Positions 1 to 8,700 of a DNA stretch of 64,000 bases are shown one piece after another. Every line of letters begins with the position of its first letter. The first letter of the stretch is position 1. Under the pieces are notes generated by a model. The model saw nothing but the letters and a program-made list of their open reading frames with translations. It did not search any database and was not told the origin of the DNA. The translations under genes and the position numbers were made by a program. Origin of the DNA: Akkermansiaceae bacterium (lineage in GTDB: Bacteria > Verrucomicrobiota > Verrucomicrobiia > Verrucomicrobiales > Akkermansiaceae); the NCBI GenBank assembly GCA_025457665.1, contig JALOTY010000012.1:1-64000 (forward strand), written 5' to 3'.

Positions 1-277
1 GCACCTTGAGTTCCTCGGCCACGCGCTCGGCCACACTCGCCGCCGCAATCCTCCGCGGCTGGGTGCAGCCGATCCATCGCCGCCTTCTTCTCTCCTCGCC
101 CACTTCCCCGCCCAGAGCCTCGGCCACCATTTTCGGCAGTTGCGTGGTCTTGCCCGATCCGGTCTCCGAAACCACCACCACCACCGGATGCCGGCGGATC
201 GCCGCCACAATGTCATCCCGCCTGGCCACCACTGGCAGGCCATCAGGATAGTTCCATTGCGGTTGCTCACTCGTCAT
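1..277 (-). CDS. hrpA: DEAH-box ATP-dependent RNA helicase, N-terminal part (runs off the left edge)
   Basis: Reverse-strand translation from ATG at 277: MTSEQPQWNYPDGLPVVARRDDIVAAIRRHPVVVVVSETGSGKTTQLPKMVAEAL...CTQPRRIAAASVAERVAEEL; Walker A GETGSGKT-like motif and the TQPRRIAA motif typical of HrpA/HrpB helicases. Confidence 0.8.
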   Translation of the reverse strand, partial: MTSEQPQWNYPDGLPVVARRDDIVAAIRRHPVVVVVSETGSGKTTQLPKMVAEALGGEVGEERRRRRWIGCTQPRRIAAASVAERVAEELKV

Positions 278-408
278 TGCCGCAGCGCCCATAGCCCCAC
301 TCCACGCGCGGCTCAACCCCCATCCGCTTTCCTCCCTGCCCCAAGATCCCCTTGCCACCCGCCTCGGTCACGCCTAGCCCATGAGGGACGCCGCAGTTTC
401 CATTCCCC

Positions 409-1125
409 ATGTCCGCCCGATTTCTCCCCGCCACTCTCCTCTGCGCCCTCCTCGTTTCCTGTGCGCCCGACCCCTGGGCCATTCCGGGGCCATCGAAATC
501 CGTCACCCGCGCCGATGCCATCCGCACCGCCTACCTCTATTCGAAAGTCCCCTGGATGCCCGAGGAAAGGCACCGCCTCCATGGCGACGATGGCCGCGGC
601 GTCCTTGTCCACACGCCCGACATCACCCTCTCCCGCCACGGCTACTCCAATGGCTGGTGGCAGCCCGGCGTCCCCGCCATCGGCATGGCCTACCAATGGG
701 GCGGCTTCGATACCCCCCGCAGTTTCCTGAAATCCCTCGATCGCGGCGAACTCGCAGGCGATATCTCGACGTCGGAAAAGCGCCGACTCGATGACGCCGG
801 CACCAGCACCCGCGCCTGTGGGATCGATTGCTCCGGCTTCGTCTCGCGTTGCTGGCGGCTCTCCACGCCCCATTCCACACGCAAGCTGCCCTCGATCTGC
901 GATCGGCTCGATTCCTGGTCTGAGCTCCGCCCCGGAGATATTCTGCTCAACGACCGCCACGTTGTTCTCTTCAAAGCCTGGGATACCTGCGGGAAACAGG
1001 TTCTCGTTTACGAATCCGGACCTTTCCCGGTTTGGCGGGTGAATGCCGCCTCCATTCCGGTGAAAAAGCTTCTCGCAGAAGGCTATCAGCCGTGGAGATA
1101 CCGCGGGATCGGGGAGGAAGATTGA
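409..1125 (+). CDS. Lipoprotein with NlpC/P60-like cysteine hydrolase motif
   Basis: Lipobox LLVSC; ACGIDCSGFVSRCW motif followed by LRPGDILLNDRHVVLF, typical of the NlpC/P60 superfamily. Confidence 0.65.
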   Translation: MSARFLPATLLCALLVSCAPDPWAIPGPSKSVTRADAIRTAYLYSKVPWMPEERHRLHGDDGRGVLVHTPDITLSRHGYSNGWWQPGVPAIGMAYQWGGFDTPRSFLKSLDRGELAGDISTSEKRRLDDAGTSTRACGIDCSGFVSRCWRLSTPHSTRKLPSICDRLDSWSELRPGDILLNDRHVVLFKAWDTCGKQVLVYESGPFPVWRVNAASIPVKKLLAEGYQPWRYRGIGEED

Positions 1126-1222
1126 GCCTGCCCGCCCCTGCCGCTCAGGCCTCGCCGGGAAATCTTTCCCCTGCGCAGCCATTTCCCTTTCATTTCCTCG
1201 AAAATCCCCTTTCTTCCGGGCC

Positions 1223-3175
1223 ATGGTTCCGCCGCCCGCCCGCGCCGCTTCCGCCAAAGCGCCTAGCAAAAATTCCTGGTCGCCCGAGCAATCCGCCGCC
1301 CTCTATGGAGTCGATGCCTGGGGCCACGGCTTCTTCGGCGTGAACAAACATGGCCACGTCACCGTAAGCCTCCCGGTCAGCGAAGGGGCCTCGAAGACCA
1401 AGGAAATCTCCCTTCACGACATTGTCGAAGGCCTGCGCGACCGCGGCACGGACCTCCCCGTCCTCCTCCGTTTCCGCGACCTCCTCCACTCGCGCATCGC
1501 CGAGCTGAACGAATCTTTCCGCGAGGCCATCAAGTCCACCGGCTACAAGGGCGAATACCGCGGCGTTTATCCCATCAAGGTCAACCAACAGCGGCAAGTC
1601 ATCGAGGAAATCTCGGAGTTCGGCAAACGCTACCACTACGGCCTCGAAGCCGGCTCCAAGCCGGAACTCATCGCCGCACTCGCCCACATGCATGATACGG
1701 AGGCCTACATCGTCTGCAATGGCTACAAGGACGAGGAGTTCATCGACCTCGCCCTCCACGCCCAGAAGATGGGCCTCAAGGTCATGCTGGTGCTGGAAAT
1801 GCCCACCGAACTCGACCTCGTCCTCGAACGCTCCCGCAAGGTCGGCGTGCTGCCGAATCTCGGCGTCCGCGTCCGCCTCTCCACTCGCGGTGCCGGCCAT
1901 TGGCAGGAAAGCGCCGGTGACAAGTCCGTCTTCGGTCTCTCCGCCTCCCAGGTCATCGCTGTCGTGGATCGCCTCAAGGAAACCGGCTACCTCGGCTGCC
2001 TGAAAATGCTGCACTACCACCAGGGCAGCCAGATCCCGAACATCGCCGCCATCCGCGAGGGCGCCACCGAGGTCACCCGGATGTATTGCGACCTCGTCAA
2101 GGAAGGCGCTCCCATGGGCGTGCTCGATATGGGCGGCGGCATGGCCGTGGACTACGATGGCTCGCACACGAATTTCCAGTCGTCCTGCAACTACTCCATC
2201 CTCGAATACTGCACCGATGTCATCGAAACCATCATGCAGGTCTGCGACAAAGCCGGCGTCGCCCACCCGAATCTGATCTCGGAATCCGGACGCGCCATCG
2301 TCGCTTACTACTCGGTCCTCGTTTTCAACATCCTCGATGTCTCCACGGTCCAAACCACCGAGGAAGCCCCTCCGGTTCCGGACAATGCGCCGCAGAACCT
2401 CATCAACCTCATCCACGTCAACAAGGACCTCTCGAAACGCAATCTTCAGGAGTGCTTCAATGACGCGGTGTATTACCGCGACCAGGTCCGCGCCCAGTTC
2501 TTCTACGGTGCCGCCACGCTCCGCGAGCGCGGCCTTGCCGAGGCCTGGTTCTGGCACATCATGACCCGCATCTCGAAGCTCCTCCTCGAGCTGGATGTCA
2601 TCCCGGAAGACCTGCGCGAACTTTCGGACTCACTGGTCGATTTCTACTACGGCAACTTCAGCCTCTTCCAGTCCCTCCCCGATTCCTGGGCCATCAAACA
2701 ACTCTTCCCCGTGATGCCCATCCACCGCCTGGAGGAAAGACCCCGCCAACGCGCCGTGCTGGCCGATATCACCTGCGATTGCGATGGCAAGATCGACCGT
2801 TTCATCGACCGCGAAGACGTCGCCAAGGTTCTGCCCCTCCACGCGCTGAAACACGATGAACCCTACTACGTCGCCGTCTTCCTCGTCGGCGCCTATCAGG
2901 AAACTCTCGGCGACCTCCACAACCTCCTCGGCGATACCAACGTCGTCGGCGTCCACCTCGAAGAAGGCAAACCCGTTTACACCCACGAGGTGGAAGGTGA
3001 CACGGTGGCGGATGTGCTTTCCTACGTCGAATACGACCCCAAGGAACTCGTCATCAAGTTCCGCGAATTCGCCGAACGCGCCGTCGCCCACGGCCGCATC
3101 AGCCCCAAGGAACGCCGCGAGGTGATGGACCTCTACCGCACGAATCTCAACGGCTACACCTACTTCGAGACCTGA
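1223..3175 (+). CDS. speA: Biosynthetic arginine decarboxylase
   Basis: 650-aa ORF; PIKVNQQRQVIEEI, GLEAGSKPEL, ICNGYKDEEFI, LHYHQGSQIPNI, ISESGRAIVAYYSVL motifs of SpeA. Confidence 0.95.
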   Translation: MVPPPARAASAKAPSKNSWSPEQSAALYGVDAWGHGFFGVNKHGHVTVSLPVSEGASKTKEISLHDIVEGLRDRGTDLPVLLRFRDLLHSRIAELNESFREAIKSTGYKGEYRGVYPIKVNQQRQVIEEISEFGKRYHYGLEAGSKPELIAALAHMHDTEAYIVCNGYKDEEFIDLALHAQKMGLKVMLVLEMPTELDLVLERSRKVGVLPNLGVRVRLSTRGAGHWQESAGDKSVFGLSASQVIAVVDRLKETGYLGCLKMLHYHQGSQIPNIAAIREGATEVTRMYCDLVKEGAPMGVLDMGGGMAVDYDGSHTNFQSSCNYSILEYCTDVIETIMQVCDKAGVAHPNLISESGRAIVAYYSVLVFNILDVSTVQTTEEAPPVPDNAPQNLINLIHVNKDLSKRNLQECFNDAVYYRDQVRAQFFYGAATLRERGLAEAWFWHIMTRISKLLLELDVIPEDLRELSDSLVDFYYGNFSLFQSLPDSWAIKQLFPVMPIHRLEERPRQRAVLADITCDCDGKIDRFIDREDVAKVLPLHALKHDEPYYVAVFLVGAYQETLGDLHNLLGDTNVVGVHLEEGKPVYTHEVEGDTVADVLSYVEYDPKELVIKFREFAERAVAHGRISPKERREVMDLYRTNLNGYTYFET

Positions 3176-3241
3176 AGTCCCGAAAAAAATTGCGGATCAC
3201 TGAACCGCGAAGTCTCGGTGAGATCCGATAAACCTAAATAG

Positions 3242-3382
3242 GGAAACCGGAACCACGGATTTCAGGATGTACACGGATCATCGAGGAGTTGCCTGGCTTG
3301 ATCGACTCGCCTGATGGATGATCGTCGCATGCCTCATTGGCATCTCTGAATCCGTGCCTATCCGAGAAATCCGTGGTTTCCA
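3242..3382. repeat. Long imperfect inverted repeat (AACCACGGATTTC...CACGGAT / ATCCGTG...GAAATCCGTGGTT)
   Basis: Arms ~3251-3278 and ~3350-3380 are reverse complements with one internal mismatch block; intergenic, no credible ORF. Confidence 0.7.
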
Positions 3383-3438
3383 TTTCTGAATTCAGGATAG
3401 AGATCGGGCGAAGCGCAAACTCAGGGGCCATCCGTATC

Positions 3439-3455
3439 CTGTCTCATTGAGACAG
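3439..3455. repeat. Perfect 7-3-7 inverted repeat CTGTCTC-ATT-GAGACAG
   Basis: Read directly from sequence. Confidence 0.6.
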
Positions 3456-3576
3456 CTTATTCGCTTTTCCTGCCATTCGCCACGGTCAATCCGATGCCGA
3501 TCCGTTTGGCGGGATCAAGCTGCCATGTCTGCCATCGGTACAAGATTCGGTTCTCCTTGTGCCTTGGGCCCTCTCA

Positions 3577-4065
3577 TCAGTCTTTAATCTCACGCAGCCT
3601 CGAAGAGATCACATCACCATTCATGAGAACAATTCGATGTTCTTCCGAGCCATTGGAGAGCATCGAAATCATGTAGTAATCGACAGGACGATTCTCAATC
3701 ATTGAAGCCTTCAAGAGCTTGACCTCTTTCACTTTCAGGGAACGAAGGACTCCATCGGGATCGACATCCTTCTCCGCCAGTTGAATCGCCTTGATGGCGG
3801 AAAGGGCAGTATTTTCGTGATCGGCAGATGCCATGGGCAAAGAGGCCAATACCTCACGATCGATGAAAAACTCCCGCTGAAACTTGATGAGCTTGGGCGA
3901 GTCCCGTTCTTGAAATGGAGTGTATTGGGTTGCCGCAGGCGTCTCCACTGGAGGACCAGCATGAAACAGGATCTCTTCTCCGCGCAGCGCGGAAAGAACA
4001 CCGATGAAGGGCATCAGAAGGATCGAAAGCCGACAAGCAAAGCGGGGCGTCGAAAGATCTTTCAT
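3577..4065 (-). CDS. Hypothetical secreted protein
   Basis: Start at MKDLSTPRFACRLSILLMPFIGVLSALRGEE (signal-peptide-like) inside the longer ORF; no family recognised. Confidence 0.55.
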   Translation of the reverse strand: MKDLSTPRFACRLSILLMPFIGVLSALRGEEILFHAGPPVETPAATQYTPFQERDSPKLIKFQREFFIDREVLASLPMASADHENTALSAIKAIQLAEKDVDPDGVLRSLKVKEVKLLKASMIENRPVDYYMISMLSNGSEEHRIVLMNGDVISSRLREIKD

Positions 4066-4319
4066 GGGGGCACTACAAATAGGCGATCCACTCCGGACAT
4101 GAAAGCCCGATTTGCCCCACATGCCCCATCTGCGGCGAGGATACTGGGGGGGCTTGGGGCGGATGGGAGATCGATTCCCGCGCGGCCAAACCCTTCGTCC
4201 GGTCTTGGTTCTTGGTTTTTGAAGTCCTGGGTCCGCCCCCCGTTCCAACCCTTTTTCACTCCCCGGGCGATTTCTCTGGAAATCGGATTGTCCCTGCTCG
4301 TCAGGGGTGTTAGGAGACC

Positions 4320-5765
4320 ATGCATTCCCCTTCCTCTGCCGTGTCACAGTCCTTCAAGCCCCGCAAACGCGTCTATTTCGATTGGGACGACCTGATCGAC
4401 TACATTGCCGATGGCAGTGTGGTCCCGGTTTGCGGGCAGGAGCTGTTGCGATTTTCGGTGGGTGGCAAGGAATTGACCCTCATGCAGTTCCTCGCCACCG
4501 AGGCCCTGAAGGGAGGGTCGCTGGAACTGGACGATGCGGACCTGGATGAAAATGCCAGTTTCATGGACATCGTTTACGCCCACCTGCACGCCAACGGGGA
4601 ACTGGGCGACATCTACCGCTTTGTCGGCAAGGCGCTGGAGAACATGAATCAGGAGCCGCCTTTGGCGCTGCTGCAACTCGCTTCCATCCGGTCCTTCGAC
4701 CTCTTTGTTTCCACCACTTTCGACAACTACCTCGCCAAGGCGCTCAATCAGGTGCGCTTTGGCGGGCGCGATGGCACGCTGCAGCTTGCCTTCCCCAACA
4801 AACGTTCCCGGGAGCCGGACCTGCCCGCACCTCGTGGACAGATCGGCAGGCCGGTGGTTTACCAGATCTTCGGTCAGCGCTCGAAGAGCCAGAACTACGC
4901 TGTCACCGAGGCCGACCTGCTGGAGTATGTCAGCTCGCTGAGTGACGATTCCTGCCGTCCCGACCGCCTTTTCCGCGAGCTTCAGGACAACCACCTCCTT
5001 TTCCTCGGCACCGGCCACCGCGGCTGGCTGGCCCGTTTCCTCCTGCGCATCACCCGCAACATGCCGCTCGGGGTGAAACGCCAGCGCCACGAACTCATCG
5101 TCGAGCGCGGAGTGTGTTCGGACAACGAGGAGATCATCTTCCTCGACCGCTTCTGCACCGACTCGCGGGTGAACGTGAATTCCGATGCCGTGGAATTCAT
5201 CGGCGAGCTTCACGCCCGCATCAAGGAAACCCGGCCCGACCTGCTCATCGATGCCACCGCTCCGAGTATCGTCGCGGAAAGTGCCGACTCCGAAATCCCG
5301 GAAGGGGCGGTCTTTCTGAGCTACGCCAGCGAGGACCGCGAGGCTGTTTTCCGCCTCCATGAGCGACTCACCGCCGCCGGCATCCCGGTGTGGATGGATC
5401 GCAAGGGCGGCGTGAGTTCGGGCGACTACGAAGCCCGCATCAAACGGGGCATCAAACGTTGCTCGGTGTTCCTGCCTGTCTTTTCGAAAACGATCTGCGA
5501 CCCTTCCACTTTCGATAACCGCTATTTCCGCGCCGAGTGGGATTTTGTGGTCCACGAAATCCTGCCGAAGACCGCGCCGAACATCGATAAGGTGCAGCCG
5601 ATCCGCATCACGGTGGACCCCATCCTTGACGATGTTCTGCCGGATCGTTTCCGCCCCTTCCATCAGATCCCGGCGGTGGATGGCAAGCTGGAGGATGATG
5701 ACGTCCGGGTCATCGTGGAAATGTATCGCGCCTGGGTGCGTCGCAACCGCGGAGGTCAAGCATGA
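4320..5765 (+). CDS. SIR2-like N-terminal domain fused to C-terminal TIR domain; candidate conflict-system effector
   Basis: N-term: GSVVPVCGQELL, DLFVSTTFDNYLAKAL (TTNYDxLL-like), HLLFLGTGHRGWLARFLLR (LFLGYSxxDxxLRxLL-like). C-term: AVFLSYASEDREAVFRLHERLTAAGIPVWMDRKGGVSSGDYEARIKRGIKRCSVFLPVFS, a TIR domain. Confidence 0.8.
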   Translation: MHSPSSAVSQSFKPRKRVYFDWDDLIDYIADGSVVPVCGQELLRFSVGGKELTLMQFLATEALKGGSLELDDADLDENASFMDIVYAHLHANGELGDIYRFVGKALENMNQEPPLALLQLASIRSFDLFVSTTFDNYLAKALNQVRFGGRDGTLQLAFPNKRSREPDLPAPRGQIGRPVVYQIFGQRSKSQNYAVTEADLLEYVSSLSDDSCRPDRLFRELQDNHLLFLGTGHRGWLARFLLRITRNMPLGVKRQRHELIVERGVCSDNEEIIFLDRFCTDSRVNVNSDAVEFIGELHARIKETRPDLLIDATAPSIVAESADSEIPEGAVFLSYASEDREAVFRLHERLTAAGIPVWMDRKGGVSSGDYEARIKRGIKRCSVFLPVFSKTICDPSTFDNRYFRAEWDFVVHEILPKTAPNIDKVQPIRITVDPILDDVLPDRFRPFHQIPAVDGKLEDDDVRVIVEMYRAWVRRNRGGQA

Positions 5766-8700
5766 GCGCCCCCCCTTCCCTTCCTCCGGGCTCTGCGTCC
5801 CGTCTCGATGCCCAACACCCTTGGCCGGGTCTGGGGAGCTACGATGAACAGGGCAGCGAGTTCTTCTCCGGTCGCCACGCCGAGGCACTCGATCTCGCCC
5901 AGATGATCCGCCTCTGGGGTGCGGTGGTCCTGAGTGGGGAATCCGGCCTCGGCAAAACCTCGCTGCTGCGTGCCGGGGTCTTTCCTCGACTCTGGGAGCT
6001 GAATTTCTTTCCGGTTTACATCCGCCTCCTCCATGCACCCGACGCCCCGCCCTACGGCATGCAGGTCATCGATCGCGTGCTGGAAGAATGCCGCAATCGC
6101 CCGGACATGGACCCGCCCGTCCTGCCCGAACCCGGGGAAAGCCTGTGGCAATGGCTTCACCGCGCGGACGTGGAATTCTGGAATTCCCGCAATCAACTGA
6201 TGACCCCGGTGCTGGTCTTCGATCAGTTTGAAGAAATCTTCACACGGGGCGCGGAAAGTCGTCGGCGCAGTGAGACCGATGCCTTTTTCACCGAACTGGC
6301 CGACATTGCGGAAAACCGTCGGCCCGACGAAATCCCCCGCGGATGCACCGAGGCGCAGAACTACCGGGTGGTTCTCTCGTTGCGGAAAGAGTATCTCTCA
6401 GAACTCGAAATCTGCCTCGGGCCGCGCATGCCATCGGCACTGCAGAATCGTTTCCACCTCGCCCCACTCACGCTGGAAGCCGCGCTGGAAGTCGTCCGAC
6501 GACCCGCCGAACCCGGCAATCTGTTAGAGAGGGGTGCGGAGATGGCCATTGTCGCCGCGGTCTCCGGCCTACGCATCAATCGCCAGATCGGCGGGACGCT
6601 GTCCGCACCGGAGATCGAGGGCAACAGCCGCATCGAGCCCGCCCTGCTCTGCCTGCTTTGCAGCGAGCTGAATTCCGAGCGCCTCCGCTTGGGCCAGGAT
6701 CGCATCAGCACCTCGCTGGTCGAAGCTCGTGGCGGAGACATCATCGAAGGCTTCTATGAACGCGCGCTTGCCGATTTCCCGGTAGAGGTCCAGCGTATGG
6801 TGGAAAGCCTGGTGACACCCAACGGCCAGCGCCTTTCCCGGGCCGAGGAGGAAGTCCTCGCCATGCCGGGCATCAGTGCCGAGGTCATCCGCGAACTCAC
6901 CGAAAACGACCGCAAGCGCCTGCTGCGCCGCGACCGCGGGCTGGGTGGCATCCCGACCCTGGAGCTGGTCCACGACTGCCTTGCCCCCATCGTCGCCCGC
7001 CACCGCGAGGAAAGACACCGCCAGGACCTCGGTCGGGAAAGACGGATCAAGCAGCTTAAGACACTGACGCGAGTGCTAGCCGTGATCGCAGTCGTTGGCG
7101 TGCTCTCAGGGATTTTGATCGCAGCAAAGATTCAAGCCGACGCAAAGGCCCGAATTGAGCGTTCCTTAAAGGAGCACCTTAACCTGAGCTCAATGGTCCT
7201 CGACAACATTGCCGCTGAGAAAAACTCATCAATGGACCCTAAAGGTGCGGCATACGCGGCACGGGCTCTTGAAAGCAATCCTCAATTTTTGCCGGCAATC
7301 GAGAGAGCAAGAGCGCTAATCTTACGCTCTTCACCAAGCCCAGACCTCATTTATTCATCTCCAAACCTTATTTATGGTCCCTCAATGATTGGGGACAACT
7401 TGATATTGATCGATTCGACAGGAGAACTGCAAATCATCGACTCCACCGGAACGCAAATCCGCACTCGCAAGCTTGATGGTAGAATTGAAATGGGCAACGC
7501 AAGTCGGGGAGGACAAGCAATCGCTTGGCTTTCAACGACTGAGCTGGATCAACGATCCAAGGGGGAGGACCCATCGACTGATGGAGAGGCTAATTCAGAT
7601 GAAGAAAACTCTGCACAAGCATCAGCAGGTGACTCTTCAGATTCGATGAATGCAGAAAGATCACCAGATGCAGTCAAAAAAAAGGACCTTGAGGCAAATC
7701 AAAGACGGGCAACTCAAGAAGAGGAAGAGCCCAAGTTCCGTTTACACAGACTAGATCTTCAGACGGGGCAGTTAACAGCAAGTGCCATCATTGATTCCAG
7801 AGTTAGTTCGATATGTGTTTCTTCGGATGGATCGAAGGTTCTCTTAGTAACTCTCGAAGGAATTCTCAAAGTTTGGAATGGAAAATCGAACGAGTCGGCC
7901 CGCACCGTCTTCAATACGAAAGAAATCCGCCCCAAGCTCCTCCAAGCTTCCGCCAAGGGCGGCTGGCTTGCGATAGGCCATAGTGAAGAAGGTCACCCAG
8001 TGCTGATCACTGTCGCTGCCGAGGAGGCTGCGACACACACAACGCTCGCTTATGCCGAACCCATCGTCGATTTCCTCGAATCCTCATGCGGCACCCGTAT
8101 CATGGCCCGCGACGAGGAAGGTGAAGTGATGGTCTTCAACACCAGAGGTCTCCTCCTGCGCAAGGTGAATGCCAAGGGCTCCGTGCGAATCATGGGGATA
8201 GATTCTTTGGGCCTGACTTACATCACAGTCAATGACGACAACCTCGCCGAGTTCTGGAACGTGCTTGATGGCGAACCTTGCCGCCCGGCTCGCGTTCTTT
8301 CACAAGCCTCCCGGCCGGTCAATATTCTCGATCAGGGACGTTATTTGATTGCTGCGGAGTCTGATGGCAGCATCTACCGTTACCAGTCCGGCTGGAACCC
8401 AGGATCCGCGGATTCCCGGGAAATCGCCCGTTTCGGCGCGGAGTCGAATGACTTGTTTCTGCTACCTTCCTCGCCAGTCGGAAAAGTTTTGGCGATCGCC
8501 ACGGACGACCACCGCATTCATTTCCTCGATCCCGAAACCGGTGATCCTCGGCGGGAAGCGGTGAAACTTGGTGGCGAGCCCATTCCACTCATTCCCCTTC
8601 CTGGAAATGACCGCCTGCTGGCAGGAGGCGGCTCCTCGGTCTGGCTGGTGCCTGTTTCTCCCGATCAAGAACCCCAGGAATTCAAGCTCCAGCCCGATAG

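Noticed and set aside
1190-2557. 455-aa minus-strand ORF antisense to speA
   Set aside because: Low-information, Asp/Val/Gly-rich translation typical of the antisense of a GC3-rich gene; speA is unambiguous.
4344-6038. 564-aa minus-strand ORF antisense to the SIR2-like/TIR gene
   Set aside because: No domain motifs; produced by codon bias opposite a well-supported gene.
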